NCBI RefSeq assembly: GCF_001552595.1
Contig: NZ_BCRM01000001.1
Coordinates: forward strand, 744,001 to 808,000
Length of the DNA: 64,000 nt
Direction: 5' to 3'
Source of the DNA: Rhodococcus erythropolis NBRC 15567
GTDB taxonomy: Bacteria; Actinomycetota; Actinomycetes; Mycobacteriales; Mycobacteriaceae
Both the position numbers and the translations under genes were made by a program. Below are positions 9,018 through 17,781 of this stretch, piece after piece. Position 1 is the stretch's first letter. Every line of letters starts with the position of its first letter. Below the pieces are notes generated by a model. That model had not been told where the DNA came from and ran no database searches. It saw nothing but the letters and a program-made list of their open reading frames with translations.

Positions 9018-9063
9018 GTTGGTTCTGCCGGTCACGCGGTAGCAGTGGTGTAAGACTTCTCGG

Positions 9064-9891
9064 ATGAACGAATCGAGGAAGTCGGTGCACCGCCGCACTG
9101 CGTGGACGTCGGAGCGGTGGCAGCTCACCACCGACATCCCCTTGACCGCTGCGGCCTGCCTGTTCTTGGTGGCGTACGCGTACCAAGTCCTGGCGCAACC
9201 GACTGGCTTCCCGCATCGCCTGACCGAATGGATCATGTGGGCCGCGTGGGTCGTATTTGCCGTCGACTACGCAGTTCGCCTGTGGTTGGCTCCTGCACGC
9301 GGTCGCTGGTTCGTCAGGCATTTCTTGGATTTGGCGATGGTGGTGCTACCCATGCTGCGTCCCTTGCGCCTCCTTCGATTGGTCACCCTGCTTGCAATAG
9401 TCCACCGCTCGAGCGGGCAAAGCTTGCGTGGACGAGTGGTTGTTTACGCCACCGGGGCCACGGCCTTGCTGATCGGTGTCGCGGCACTGGCCATGCTCGA
9501 CGCCGAGCGGCACGCTGAGGGCGCCGCCATCACGTCGTACGGGACGGCGTTGTGGTGGGCGATGGAGACGGTTACGACCGTCGGTTACGGAGACATGGCT
9601 CCTGTCACTACAACCGGGCGCCTGATCGCCGGAGCGTTGATGATCGGCGGAATTGCATTGCTGGGCATCGTGACTGCCACACTCGCTTCCTGGTTGGTCG
9701 AGCGAGTGGCGGAACAGGACGAGGCAGGGCAGGCCGCGACGCGTAAGCAGGTGGCAGATCTGTCCGTGGAGGTCCGAGCTTTGGCCACCCGCACGCACCG
9801 AGTCGATCTCGCGTCCGTCGATACCGATTCGCTGCGTCGCGAACTGGCGTCGAGGGGAGTCGTGGCGCAGCATGCACCTTCGGACAATTGA
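9064..9891 (+). CDS. voltage-gated-type potassium channel
   Basis: A 275-residue membrane protein with the selectivity filter TVGYGD at residues 172-177, preceded by the pore helix ITSYGTALWWAMETVT. Upstream segments correspond to S1 (around 24-42), S2/S3 (around 55-75 and 86-100), and an S4-like helix with regularly spaced arginines, MLRPLRLLRLVTLLAIVHR. The last helix (about 185-210) is followed by a cytoplasmic coiled-coil-like tail (VERVAEQDEAGQAATRKQVA). This is the six-helix Kv/KvAP-type layout, acting as a K+ efflux or uptake channel in the plasma membrane. It starts 46 bases after dagK and may share its transcript. Confidence 0.92.
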   Translation: MNESRKSVHRRTAWTSERWQLTTDIPLTAAACLFLVAYAYQVLAQPTGFPHRLTEWIMWAAWVVFAVDYAVRLWLAPARGRWFVRHFLDLAMVVLPMLRPLRLLRLVTLLAIVHRSSGQSLRGRVVVYATGATALLIGVAALAMLDAERHAEGAAITSYGTALWWAMETVTTVGYGDMAPVTTTGRLIAGALMIGGIALLGIVTATLASWLVERVAEQDEAGQAATRKQVADLSVEVRALATRTHRVDLASVDTDSLRRELASRGVVAQHAPSDN

Positions 9892-9935
9892 CCCGCAGTA
9901 CAGCAAACAATAGAACGATGGTCTGATAATCTTGC

Positions 9936-10625
9936 GTGATGGTGGCGACCCACGGATTCCAGCGCGCGCGCAGGCCCGAACAGATCGAAGCACGTCGGTG
10001 CGCGATTCTCGACGCAGCTCGCGCGATGCTCGGGTCCAAGCCAGTCGCAGACATCAGTCTGCGTGAGCTCAGTGAGAGCGTCGGCCTCGCGAAGTCGAAC
10101 GTGCTCCGGTACTTCGACAGTCGCGAGGCCATCTTTCTCGAAGTGCTCGACGAGAACTGGGTAGCGTGGCTGGACGGGTTGTCCGAGTCGTTGACTCCGA
10201 CCAGTGACGACTCACCGTTTGCCGCTGAAATTCATGTGGCATCCGCGGTTGCGGAATCGCTTGTCTCACAGCGGTTGCTGTGCGAGTTGATGAGTGTCAT
10301 GGCCGGTGTCCTCGAAAGAAACATCTCCGTCGACTTCGCCCGTGACTTCAAGAGGCGGGCGACGGTCAACTCGGGAAGGTTTGCGTCGCTGGTTCATTCG
10401 CAACTGCCCCATCTCTCGGAGGGCGACGCCGCTCAATTCGCCAAGGTAACCCTGGTGATCGTTGCCGGCTTGTGGCCGACTGCCGAGCCGACTGAATCCA
10501 TGGTCGTCGTACTGAACGAGATGCAGGCGCCCCCGGCCTCCGACATGTTCGCAGTCGGCCTGCGTGAAGGTCTGATCAACCAGCTCGTCGGGTTGTCGGC
10601 GCGAGCGGCAACCCGAACGAGCTGA
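9936..10625 (+). CDS. TetR-family transcriptional regulator
   Basis: A 229-residue regulator with a TetR helix-turn-helix at about residues 20-62: RRCAILDAARAMLGSKPVAD then ISLRELSESVGLAKSNVLRY. The C-terminal ligand domain has no diagnostic motif that I recognise. Both GTG 9936 and ATG 9939 are possible starts. There is no Shine-Dalgarno sequence, and GATAAT at 9925-9930 sits about six bases before the start codon, so the message may be leaderless, as is common in actinobacteria. It converges on the phosphoesterase gene ending at 10632. Confidence 0.88.
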   Translation: MMVATHGFQRARRPEQIEARRCAILDAARAMLGSKPVADISLRELSESVGLAKSNVLRYFDSREAIFLEVLDENWVAWLDGLSESLTPTSDDSPFAAEIHVASAVAESLVSQRLLCELMSVMAGVLERNISVDFARDFKRRATVNSGRFASLVHSQLPHLSEGDAAQFAKVTLVIVAGLWPTAEPTESMVVVLNEMQAPPASDMFAVGLREGLINQLVGLSARAATRTS

Positions 10626-10631
10626 GAACGA

Positions 10632-11816
10632 TCAGGCGCTGTGCAGCGTCAGAACGGTTATCTCGCTCGGTGCGAACACCCTGAAGGGCGGACCCCAGAA
10701 TCCGGTTCCCCGGCTGGTGTACAGCTGCGTACGTTCTCCGTGCCTGGTAAGCCCGTGCACCGACGGTTGATCGAGTTTCACCAGAAAGTTGAAGGGCCAG
10801 ATCTGTCCGCCGTGGGTATGACCGGCGAGCTGCAGATCCACTCCCGCGGAAGCGGACTGAGTAACCTGCTTCGGTTGGTGGGCGAGCATCAGGATCGGCA
10901 ATTCGGGGTCGGAGCCGGCCAGGGCCATGTCGAAGTTCGCGCCGTGCCCGTCCAGTTTCGATCCCAACGCTGTCGCATCGTCGACTCCGGCGATGACCAG
11001 TCTGTCTCCGCCCTTGGTGACGACGAGGTGGCGGTTGTGCAGCGCGTCCCAGCCGATCGAGGTCATGTAGTCGAGCCACTCCTGAGCCTCGTGGAAGTAC
11101 TCGTGATTGCCGGTCACGTAGACGCGAGCGAGCCCGGCTTCGACCGATGCGAGGGGGGTCGCTTGGCCGAGGCGCTGCTCTACCGTTCCGTCGGCGATGT
11201 CACCGACGTGGGCCACGATGTCGGCGTCGAGATCGTTGACTGCCGCGATCACGCGCTCGGACCACTTCTCGCGATTGATCGGCCCGAAGTGAGTGTCGGT
11301 GATCGCGACTACCCGAAGTTTGTCCATCCCCGCACCAAGGCGGGGGATGGTGACGTCGACCTGCTTGATCCGTGGCAGTCTCATGGCTTCCCGGTAGCCC
11401 CAGATCAGCAGAAGGGCCGAGATGATCAGTGCGGCAACGGCGACAATTCTCGATCGAAGCGGGTCATCCACGCCGCCGACGAGCAGTCCGAGCCTCAGAA
11501 CTTCGCCGAGCAGGGTCCACACGAACACGACCCAGATGATTCCGAGGAGGGCGTCGCCGATCAGGCGAACTGGATCGCGGTCGGTGTGTCCGTGGCTGAG
11601 CACCATGCTCGCAGGCAGGGCGATCAAGAGGGCGGCAAACAGAACGGTGCCGAAAACTGCCACCGCCGTCGGCCAGTCCGGCCGGATGAACAAGCTCCAC
11701 CATGGGTACACGAACAACAGAGCCAAGATCGACGCGACAATCGCGGATATGGCAACGATCCGCAACGGTCTGCGGCGCGGAACTCGAGCGACGTCGGTCG
11801 CCTGGGGTGTAGTCAC
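10632..11816 (-). CDS. membrane-anchored calcineurin-like metallophosphoesterase
   Basis: A protein of about 394 residues with four predicted N-terminal membrane segments followed by a cytosolic or membrane-proximal metallophosphoesterase domain. The dinuclear metal motifs are all visible: VVAITDTHFGP (DxH), IVAHVGDIADG (GDxxD), VTGNHEYFHEA (GNHE), MLAHQPKQV and LAGHTHGGQIWPF (GHTHGGQ). The architecture resembles YaeI/YkuE phosphodiesterases that act on lipid-linked or cell-envelope substrates. I prefer GTG 11816; an upstream in-frame TTG at 11852 would add 12 residues but has no ribosome site. The substrate is not evident. Confidence 0.88.
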   Translation of the reverse strand: MTTPQATDVARVPRRRPLRIVAISAIVASILALLFVYPWWSLFIRPDWPTAVAVFGTVLFAALLIALPASMVLSHGHTDRDPVRLIGDALLGIIWVVFVWTLLGEVLRLGLLVGGVDDPLRSRIVAVAALIISALLLIWGYREAMRLPRIKQVDVTIPRLGAGMDKLRVVAITDTHFGPINREKWSERVIAAVNDLDADIVAHVGDIADGTVEQRLGQATPLASVEAGLARVYVTGNHEYFHEAQEWLDYMTSIGWDALHNRHLVVTKGGDRLVIAGVDDATALGSKLDGHGANFDMALAGSDPELPILMLAHQPKQVTQSASAGVDLQLAGHTHGGQIWPFNFLVKLDQPSVHGLTRHGERTQLYTSRGTGFWGPPFRVFAPSEITVLTLHSA

Positions 11817-11939
11817 CCCGTCCAGAGTAAAGGTCCACTGGTCTATTAACAAGGGGACAGTGGTCCGCTATCGGGATGTCGGTGTTCTCGGATAGATTTC
11901 CGAACGTTGAAACTCGGCCAGTGATCAGGTGGGTGGCGT

Positions 11940-12572
11940 ATGGAGAAGTACGACGTCAAGAAGGCATACAAGGATCTCTACTCGCCTGGGCGCCGCGATT
12001 TTGCCCTCGTGACCGTTCCCCGTTTCGGCTACTTCGCCGTCGACGGTCATGGTGATCCCAACACTGCCACCGAGTACTCCGAGGCGCTCGAAGCGCTGTA
12101 TTCGGTGTCCTACTCGGCAAAATTCGCGAGCAAGAAGGAATTGGATCGCGACTTCGTCGTTGGCCCGCTGGAAGGGTTGTGGCGGGCAGATGACCCCGAG
12201 GTGTTCGTGACACGGGACAAGGCGTCGTGGGATTGGACGATGATGATCTCGCAACCGGAGTGGATCACGGAGACCGAACTGTCTGCGTCGATTGACGCAG
12301 TCCGGGCCAAGGCAGTGCGGGCCAAGAAGGAGATTGCCGCTCTGGACAAGGTCAGGTTTCTCGAGTTGGAGGAAGGTCTGTCCGTCCAGATTCTTCACGT
12401 CGGCTCGTACGACGACGAAGCTCCCACCCTGGACCGGCTGCACAACACGTTCATCCCGTCGAACGGCCTGAGCTTCAACGGCGATCATCACGAGATCTAT
12501 CTCAGCGACGCTCGCCGTACACCGCCCGAGAAGCTGAAGACGGTTCTGCGTCAGCCTGTTTCGAGGTCGTGA
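11940..12572 (+). CDS. GyrI-like small-molecule-binding domain protein
   Basis: A 210-residue cytoplasmic protein with the GyrI-like (SOUL/AraC effector-binding-type) fold pattern. It starts MEKYDVKKAYKDLYSPGRRD, with the conserved FALVTVPRFGYFAVDGHGDP segment, DWTMMISQPEWITETEL in the middle and VQILHVGSYDDEAPTLDRLH near the C-terminus. Stand-alone members of this family bind or hydrolyse small toxic compounds, but no substrate can be assigned from sequence. The start ATG 11940 is preceded by a G-rich GGTGGG. It converges on the S4-domain gene at 12590. Confidence 0.82.
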   Translation: MEKYDVKKAYKDLYSPGRRDFALVTVPRFGYFAVDGHGDPNTATEYSEALEALYSVSYSAKFASKKELDRDFVVGPLEGLWRADDPEVFVTRDKASWDWTMMISQPEWITETELSASIDAVRAKAVRAKKEIAALDKVRFLELEEGLSVQILHVGSYDDEAPTLDRLHNTFIPSNGLSFNGDHHEIYLSDARRTPPEKLKTVLRQPVSRS

Positions 12573-12589
12573 CGCGTTCGAGGCGGTGG

Positions 12590-12982
12590 TTACGGCTCGA
12601 GGCCGCGCAACTTCTCGAGGTCACGTCGCTCGCGCTTGGTCGGTCTGCCGGCGCCGCGATCACGTCGCGGAATGGACGCAATCAGTTCGGGCGGTGGTGG
12701 GGGCGGCGAATTGTCCTGCAGGCAATCGGCGGCCAGCACCGCGCTGACTCGCTTCGTGATCGGCTTGACCACGACGACAATGCGTTCGATGCCGGATACA
12801 CGCACCCGCACCTCGTCGCCGGCTTTCACCTGCTGAGCCGCCTTTGCCGACGTTCCATTGACCCGAACGTGTCCCGATCGGCAGGCCGTCGCCGCCTGCG
12901 AGCGTGTCTTGAACAGCCGAACCGCCCACGTCCAGCTGTCCACGCGGACACTGATCGCGTCGGAGGGGAGTTGGGCTGGCAC
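12590..12982 (-). CDS. S4-domain RNA-binding protein (Hsp15/RlbA-like)
   Basis: A 130-residue basic protein with an N-terminal S4 RNA-binding domain: VRVDSWTWAVRLFKTRSQAA, then CRSGHVRVNGTSAKAAQQVK and AGDEVRVRVSG. A six-proline run (residues about 92-97) precedes an Arg/Lys-rich tail with RPTKRERRDLEKLRG. Escherichia coli Hsp15 is the family reference; it binds stalled 50S subunits carrying a nascent chain. An analogous rescue role is inferred. Its stop lies 18 bases from the stop of the convergent GyrI-like gene. Confidence 0.88.
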   Translation of the reverse strand: MPAQLPSDAISVRVDSWTWAVRLFKTRSQAATACRSGHVRVNGTSAKAAQQVKAGDEVRVRVSGIERIVVVVKPITKRVSAVLAADCLQDNSPPPPPPELIASIPRRDRGAGRPTKRERRDLEKLRGLEP

Positions 12983-13006
12983 GCACTCCAGCCTACCGAC
13001 GAGTGC

Positions 13007-13882
13007 TCACAGACCCTGCGCGCGGATGCCCGAGTAGGCGCGCGGTGCATACCGCAGTCGTAGCGGCAGCAGATGCCAGAACCGATCTGTCAATGTCAGG
13101 AAGCGGGCGAACCAGAAGTACATCCGTTCGTCGCGCGGAGTCCATTCCCATTCAAGGGTCTTGCGTGCCTTCTCCGGCATCAGTGCCTTGCCGATCCAGT
13201 TCGCCACGGCCATCGTGGGGCGAGAGCTAAGACGCCACAGCCACGTCGGAACCTTCGGAGCCGGTGCGATGTCGTGCTCGGCGATGCGCGTCGACCATTT
13301 TGTGGTGTGGGTGTTGATCAGGTGGTTGTCGAGCATGTCTTCCCAATACGTGCGGAAGCTGGCGTAATCGTCGAAAGCCGGTCGATCGGTGAGTCCGTAA
13401 CAGCGCCACCAGGTTACGGCCTCACGGACAAGTTGGTCCTTCTGCTCCTGCGTGAACTTCTTGTACGCGAATCGCTCGTTGAAATCGAGAATCACCTCGA
13501 AGAACGTGACGTGTGTCCACCAGAAAGTGTCAGGAGTGAGGGCGTGGTAGCGCCCGCCGGTTTCGTCGATTCCTTTGAGATCGGTGTGGAAGTTGCGAAC
13601 GAGCGTGCCTGTGCCCTCTTCGGTCCGGTCGTACACGACGCCGTAGATGGGCGGCAGTGAGCGGAACAGGCGGTCGAGCGGGTTGTCGAAGAAATTCGAA
13701 TGATCTTGCAGCGCTCCGCTTACCGCGGGGTGCATGTTCTGCAGGGTGCCTGCGCGTCCGAGGTACAGCAGGCCGCGAACGTCGCCGAAGTGTGTCCATG
13801 TCAGGGAGCCGGGGCCGATCGGATCGGCTAGTAGTTCTCGAGGCTTCGATCGACGAGTGCCCGTGTCTGCGTCGCTGCTCAT
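13007..13882 (-). CDS. MpaB/latex-clearing-type oxygenase family protein (DUF2236)
   Basis: A 291-residue protein of the oxygenase MpaB/DUF2236 family. Recognisable segments are DPIGPGSLTWTHFGDVRGLL, LYLGRAGTLQNMHPAVSGAL, NFHTDLKGIDETGGRYHALT and PDTFWWTHVTFFEVILDF. The family includes haem-dependent latex-clearing protein and fungal MpaB, which cleave isoprenoid side chains; the conserved His residues here fit haem ligation. I chose ATG 13882 because GGAGG lies about nine bases before it. The upstream start at 13915 falls inside a long palindrome at 13903-13934, which is better read as the operator of this gene. Confidence 0.82.
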   Translation of the reverse strand: MSSDADTGTRRSKPRELLADPIGPGSLTWTHFGDVRGLLYLGRAGTLQNMHPAVSGALQDHSNFFDNPLDRLFRSLPPIYGVVYDRTEEGTGTLVRNFHTDLKGIDETGGRYHALTPDTFWWTHVTFFEVILDFNERFAYKKFTQEQKDQLVREAVTWWRCYGLTDRPAFDDYASFRTYWEDMLDNHLINTHTTKWSTRIAEHDIAPAPKVPTWLWRLSSRPTMAVANWIGKALMPEKARKTLEWEWTPRDERMYFWFARFLTLTDRFWHLLPLRLRYAPRAYSGIRAQGL

Positions 13883-13902
13883 CTGGGTGCCCCTCCGCCT
13901 GC

Positions 13903-13934
13903 CATCATGTGACAACGGTTGTTGTCACATGATG
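13903..13934. promoter_or_regulatory. long perfect palindrome, probable operator of the MpaB-type gene
   Basis: Two perfect 14-bp arms (13903-13916 and 13921-13934) flank the four bases GGTT, with the core GTGACAACGGTTGTTGTCAC. It lies 21 bases upstream of the chosen start at 13882, where a repressor would block transcription. A closely similar core recurs upstream of the acyl-CoA ligase at 20787-20807, which suggests one regulator for both genes. Confidence 0.7.
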
Positions 13935-13993
13935 ACTTTTACTGCGCTACGCGAATTTGTCAATCGATTCGACAAGATCTGTCCGAAAACAAC

Positions 13994-14028
13994 TCCGGCC
14001 CCTCACCTGCAACAGGTGAGGGGCCGGA
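13994..14028 (-). terminator. intrinsic terminator of the fadE25-fadB2 unit
   Basis: A perfect 15-bp inverted repeat (13994-14008 and 14014-14028) with a 5-base loop lies just past the stop of the hydroxyacyl-CoA dehydrogenase gene on the minus strand. It is followed on that strand by the T-rich GTTGTTTTC. Confidence 0.88.
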
Positions 14029-14046
14029 AAGGTGAAGCGGTCGGAC

Positions 14047-14895
14047 TCAGGCGTATTCGTAGAACCCGCGACCGGTCTTCTTGCCGAGACGACCGGCGTC
14101 GACCATGCGGCGAAGCAGCGCCGGCGGAGCGTAGTGCGGTTCTGCGAATTCCGCGTACAGGGACTCTGCCGCTGCGAGGGCAATGTCGAGACCGACGGTG
14201 TCGAGCAGCGTCAGCGGACCCATCGGGTAGCCGCAGCCGCCCTTCATGGCCTCGTCGATGTCTTCTGCTGTGGCGTAGCCGGATTCGAGCATCCGGACTG
14301 CCTGGCACAGGTAAGGGATGAGCAGAGCGTTGACGATGAAGCCCGAGCGGTCGCCCGCGCGAACCGTCTTCTTACGCAACGTGTTCTTGGCGTAGTCGGT
14401 GACGGCGAGAACGGTCTCTTCGGACGTCGTGAGGCTGACCACGATCTCCACGAGCGGCATGACCGGCACGGGGTTGAAGAAGTGAACGCCCACAACCTGG
14501 CCAGGGCGCGAGGTGGCCTTGGCGATCTTGATGACGGGGATCGACGAGGTGTTGGTCGCCAGAATGCCTGCAGGCTTGACGATCTTGTCGAGCTTGCCGA
14601 AGATCTCGTACTTGAGAGCTTCGATCTCGGGAGCCGCCTCGATCACCAGGTCGCGATCGGCGAACTCTTCCATGTCCAGGGTGACGCGAACGCGTGCGAT
14701 GGCGGCGTCGGCGTCTTCCTGCGTGATCTTGCCCTTGGCTACGCCGCGGTTGATCGACTTGGCGATCCGTTCGCGAGCAGCGGCGGCAAATTCTTCCTTG
14801 GTTTCGAGCACCAGTACCGAGCTACCGGCTTTTGCACAAACTTCGGCAATGCCGGCACCCATGGTGCCGCCGCCGATTACGCCTACGAGTTCCAC
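14047..14895 (-). CDS. fadB2: 3-hydroxybutyryl-CoA/3-hydroxyacyl-CoA dehydrogenase
   Basis: A 282-residue NAD-dependent 3-hydroxyacyl-CoA dehydrogenase of the short FadB2/Hbd type. The N-terminal Rossmann motif is VGVIGGGTMGAGIAEVCAKA. The catalytic region reads ATNTSSIPVIKIAKAT followed by VVGVHFFNPVPVMPLVEIV with the active-site His and Asn-Pro. The C-terminal helical domain contains RSGFIVNALLIPYLCQAVRM. It oxidises (S)-3-hydroxyacyl-CoA to 3-ketoacyl-CoA. The start is GTG 14895, because GAGGAGA lies just upstream; the longer frame from TTG 14907 would start inside that ribosome site. It follows the fadE25-like gene by about 90 bases on the same strand. Confidence 0.93.
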   Translation of the reverse strand: MELVGVIGGGTMGAGIAEVCAKAGSSVLVLETKEEFAAAARERIAKSINRGVAKGKITQEDADAAIARVRVTLDMEEFADRDLVIEAAPEIEALKYEIFGKLDKIVKPAGILATNTSSIPVIKIAKATSRPGQVVGVHFFNPVPVMPLVEIVVSLTTSEETVLAVTDYAKNTLRKKTVRAGDRSGFIVNALLIPYLCQAVRMLESGYATAEDIDEAMKGGCGYPMGPLTLLDTVGLDIALAAAESLYAEFAEPHYAPPALLRRMVDAGRLGKKTGRGFYEYA

Positions 14896-14987
14896 GATTC
14901 TCCTCAAGATTCTTCAGACAGGGGTCAAGCCCCCGTGCGCGGTTAAGGAGTCTATGGACTGCCTGACCGCGCACAGGGCCGGAGGCC

Positions 14988-16145
14988 CTACTTCAGTAGC
15001 GCACGCGACATCACGACGCGCTGAATCTGGTTGGTGCCTTCGTAGATCTGCGTGATCTTGGCGTCGCGCATCATGCGCTCGACCGGGAAGTCGGTGGTGT
15101 AGCCGGCGCCACCGAACAGCTGCACGGCGTCGGTGGTGACCTCCATGGCAACGTCGGAAGCGAAGCACTTCGCTGCAGCGGAGATGAAACCGAGGTTCTT
15201 CTCGCCGCGCTCGGCGCGAGCAGCGGAGGTGTAGACCATCAGACGTGCGGCTTCGACCTTCATTGCCATGTCCGCGAGCATGAACTGAACAGCCTGGAAG
15301 TCGCTGATGGACTTGCCGAACTGCTTGCGATCCTTGGTGTATGCCAGAGCCGCGTCGAGTGCGCCCTGGGCCAGGCCGACAGCCTGAGCGCCGATGGTGG
15401 GACGCGTGTGGTCGAGGGTCTCGAGTGCCGTCTTGAAGCCGGTGCCCGGTTCGCCGATGATGCGGTCACCGGGGATGCGGCAGTTCTCGAAGTACAGCTC
15501 AGCGGTGGGGGAGCCCTTGATGCCGAGCTTCTTTTCCTTCGGTCCGACGACAAAGCCCTCGTCGTCCTTGTGGACCATGAAAGAGGAGATGCCGTTTGCG
15601 CCCTTGTCGGGATCGGTGACAGCCATGACGGTGTACCAGGTCGACTTGCCGCCGTTGGTGATCCAGCACTTGGAGCCGTTGAGGATCCAGTCGTCGCCGT
15701 CAGCCTTCGCGCGGGTACGCATCGAAGCGGCGTCGGATCCGGCTTCACGCTCGGACAGTGCGTACGACGCCATTCCGCCGTTCACGAGGTCCGGGAGCAC
15801 CTTGGACTTGAGCTCTTCGGAACCCTTGAGGATCAGGCCCATGGTGCCGAGCTTGTTCACGGCGGGGATCAGCGAGGAGGAGCCACAGACGCGGGCGACT
15901 TCCTCGATGACGATGCAGGTGGCGACGGAGTCGGCGCCCTGGCCGTCGTAAGCCTCGGGAACGTGGATGGCGTTGAAGCCAGACGCGTTGAGGGCGGTGA
16001 GCGCTTCCTCGGGGAAACGTGCGTTCTCGTCGACGTCCTTGGCGTACGGCGCGATTTCCTTCTCGGAGAGTCCGCGGATAGCAGCCCGCAGTTCGTCGTG
16101 CTCTTCGTTCAGTGCGAAGAGATTGAAATCCGGGTTTCCTGCCAT
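14988..16145 (-). CDS. fadE25: acyl-CoA dehydrogenase, FadE25-like
   Basis: A 385-residue classical acyl-CoA dehydrogenase. Motifs in order are YALSEREAGSDAASMRTRAK (FAD/substrate signature), KCWITNGGKSTWYTVMAVT, YTKDRKQFGKSISDFQAVQF and ITQIYEGTNQIQRVVMSRAL. In the last, the Glu of YEGT is the catalytic base position of short-chain family members. The sequence resembles M. tuberculosis FadE25. ATG 16145 is preceded by AAGGAG. The first 41 residues of a longer open frame are untypical and were left out. With the downstream fadB2-like gene and a shared terminator, this is a two-step beta-oxidation unit. Confidence 0.93.
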   Translation of the reverse strand: MAGNPDFNLFALNEEHDELRAAIRGLSEKEIAPYAKDVDENARFPEEALTALNASGFNAIHVPEAYDGQGADSVATCIVIEEVARVCGSSSLIPAVNKLGTMGLILKGSEELKSKVLPDLVNGGMASYALSEREAGSDAASMRTRAKADGDDWILNGSKCWITNGGKSTWYTVMAVTDPDKGANGISSFMVHKDDEGFVVGPKEKKLGIKGSPTAELYFENCRIPGDRIIGEPGTGFKTALETLDHTRPTIGAQAVGLAQGALDAALAYTKDRKQFGKSISDFQAVQFMLADMAMKVEAARLMVYTSAARAERGEKNLGFISAAAKCFASDVAMEVTTDAVQLFGGAGYTTDFPVERMMRDAKITQIYEGTNQIQRVVMSRALLK

Positions 16146-16304
16146 GGGAACGCTCCTTGGTGAAGGTTGCTTGAAGGCGGTCGGTGCGGCTCCGGCGTTA
16201 CCAACGAGAGTCGCGGACAGGCCGGTGCCAATGACCCCAGTCAAACACGGCACTGAGTGCCAGGTCAAGGGATGGGAGTGTGAAGTTCCGGTGCACGAGC
16301 GGTG

Positions 16305-16997
16305 TCAGCCGAGTTGTTCGTGGATTTTTCTGCTGATCTCCTCGGCGGACGTGCCCGGGGGAAATGCTACTACCAGCACAGACTTCGATTCTGGCGTGCT
16401 GGTCTTGGACCCGGGTGCCACGCCGTACGTCCGCCGAACGTCGAGCAATGCCTGGCTCAGCGCTTCGGCTGTGGCGTCTTCGTCGCCTTTGATCATGCTT
16501 CGCAAGAGGTAGTTGTGGCACGCGGTGACAGCTGCGGCAAAACCGACAACCTCGAGGACCGGTTCGCGGGGAACAGCGCTGCGCAGGTAGTCGACGAAGA
16601 GGCGCTCATAGCGGAATCCGGTGACGAGTTCGCGGTCGCGAAGAGCCGGAACATGCTGTACGACGCGGTATCGCCGCATCGACAGGTCACGGTTCCGGCG
16701 GAAGAAATCGAAGACCAGTCCCGCTGCCTCGCACACGGACGCCCAGGGGTCGGCGGAATCGGACGCGAGGAACTCGGCCACGTGTTCGAGGAGGGACTCG
16801 TGATCGGCGAAGATCACGTCTTCCTTGGAGCGGAACTGCCGGAAGAACGTCCGGCGCGACACACCGGCGGCAGCGGCGATCTGCTCGACGGTGGTGGCTT
16901 CGTACCCGTTCTCCGAGAACAACCGGATCGCTTGAGACGCGACGTGTACCCGAAACTGTGCGGGGTCAGTTCCGGGCAGGTCTGCGCGTTCACTCAT
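16305..16997 (-). CDS. TetR-family transcriptional regulator
   Basis: A 230-residue regulator with a TetR helix-turn-helix at about residues 17-60: VASQAIRLFSENGYEATTVE and QIAAAAGVSRRTFFRQFRSK. The C-terminal half contains FFRRNRDLSMRRYRVVQHVP, a layout often seen in acyl-CoA-responsive actinobacterial TetR proteins. ATG 16997 and ATG 17027 are both possible starts, and neither has a clear Shine-Dalgarno sequence. It lies upstream of fadE25 in the same orientation with a 160-base gap, so it may regulate the fadE25-fadB2 unit. Confidence 0.85.
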   Translation of the reverse strand: MSERADLPGTDPAQFRVHVASQAIRLFSENGYEATTVEQIAAAAGVSRRTFFRQFRSKEDVIFADHESLLEHVAEFLASDSADPWASVCEAAGLVFDFFRRNRDLSMRRYRVVQHVPALRDRELVTGFRYERLFVDYLRSAVPREPVLEVVGFAAAVTACHNYLLRSMIKGDEDATAEALSQALLDVRRTYGVAPGSKTSTPESKSVLVVAFPPGTSAEEISRKIHEQLG

Positions 16998-17069
16998 GGG
17001 GACAAGTATTGCGCCTGTTCGTGCCATCCCGGTGTGGCGGGCAGCAACCGCATGCCGATCGGTTCCATC

Positions 17070-17690
17070 TCAACGGTGTGCGGTGGACGTGAATTGGTAG
17101 GTTGCCGCCTCGACGATCTCGTCAGGGGTAATAGCGATCTCCTCGTTCAGCCACGCGGTGACCAATTCGGCAAGGCCCCCGACGAAGAGCAGTCCGTTGA
17201 TCTGACCTTGATGAGATGGCCAAGCTCGGTCGCCGTACATTCGTGAGGCTTCGTCCGCGACCATTTGCGCGAAGCCGTGCAGTACCGCGCGCCGGTGTGC
17301 GCGAAGGGGCTCGTATGCAGCGGATTCGATCATTGCCACACGCCCCTTGCGGGGATCGTCGGTGAGGAGGGTGACGAACGACGCGATGGCATCTCGTACG
17401 CGCTGCTCAAGCGTCCCGTCGCTCGCTCGTAGTGCGGTCAGGCCGGCGTCGCGAACCTCGTCGGCAATTCCGTCCAGGATCGTTTTCAGCAGTTCGTCTC
17501 TGCTGGAAAAACTTTCGTAAAAGTAGCGTTCCGTCAACTTGGCTCGCGCACAGATCGCGGTCATCGTGGCGCCTCGACTGCCTGCGACAGCGAATAGTTC
17601 CAGCCCTGCCTCTAGCAAGCTCTCGCGCCGCAATGCTGAGCGCTGGTCGCCGCTGAGGCCGGCATACCGCCGCGGCGTCGGAGAAGTCAT
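17070..17690 (-). CDS. TetR-family regulator divergent from the CYP136-like gene
   Basis: A 206-residue regulator. The TetR helix-turn-helix spans about residues 22-66 (ESLLEAGLELFAVAGSRGAT, then MTAICARAKLTERYFYESFS). The end of the ligand domain is INGLLFVGGLAELVTAWLNE. ATG 17690 is the natural start; the open frame continues upstream only through the intergenic operator. It is divergently arranged with the P450 gene at 17782, and a 12-bp-arm inverted repeat at 17734-17763 lies between them. M. tuberculosis Rv3058c (TetR) and Rv3059 (CYP136) show the same arrangement as I recall it. Confidence 0.9.
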   Translation of the reverse strand: MTSPTPRRYAGLSGDQRSALRRESLLEAGLELFAVAGSRGATMTAICARAKLTERYFYESFSSRDELLKTILDGIADEVRDAGLTALRASDGTLEQRVRDAIASFVTLLTDDPRKGRVAMIESAAYEPLRAHRRAVLHGFAQMVADEASRMYGDRAWPSHQGQINGLLFVGGLAELVTAWLNEEIAITPDEIVEAATYQFTSTAHR

Positions 17691-17733
17691 AGGTCGATAT
17701 TGACAGACGCAACCACTGTGACGCAGACTACAG

Positions 17734-17763
17734 TCAATCTGACAGGATGCACTGTCAGATTGA
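17734..17763. promoter_or_regulatory. inverted-repeat operator between tetR and the P450 gene
   Basis: Perfect 12-bp arms TCAATCTGACAG (17734-17745) and CTGTCAGATTGA (17752-17763) flank six bases. The repeat lies 44 bases from the TetR start and 19 bases from the P450 start, placing it to repress both genes. A TTGACA hexamer at 17700-17705 repeats half of the motif. Confidence 0.72.
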
Positions 17764-17781
17764 ACGAGAGTAGAAGTCGCA

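Noticed and set aside
16146-16268. A 41-residue N-terminal extension of the FadE25-like protein
   Set aside because: AAGGAG stands directly before ATG 16145, where family alignment begins, and the extension is not acyl-CoA dehydrogenase-like.
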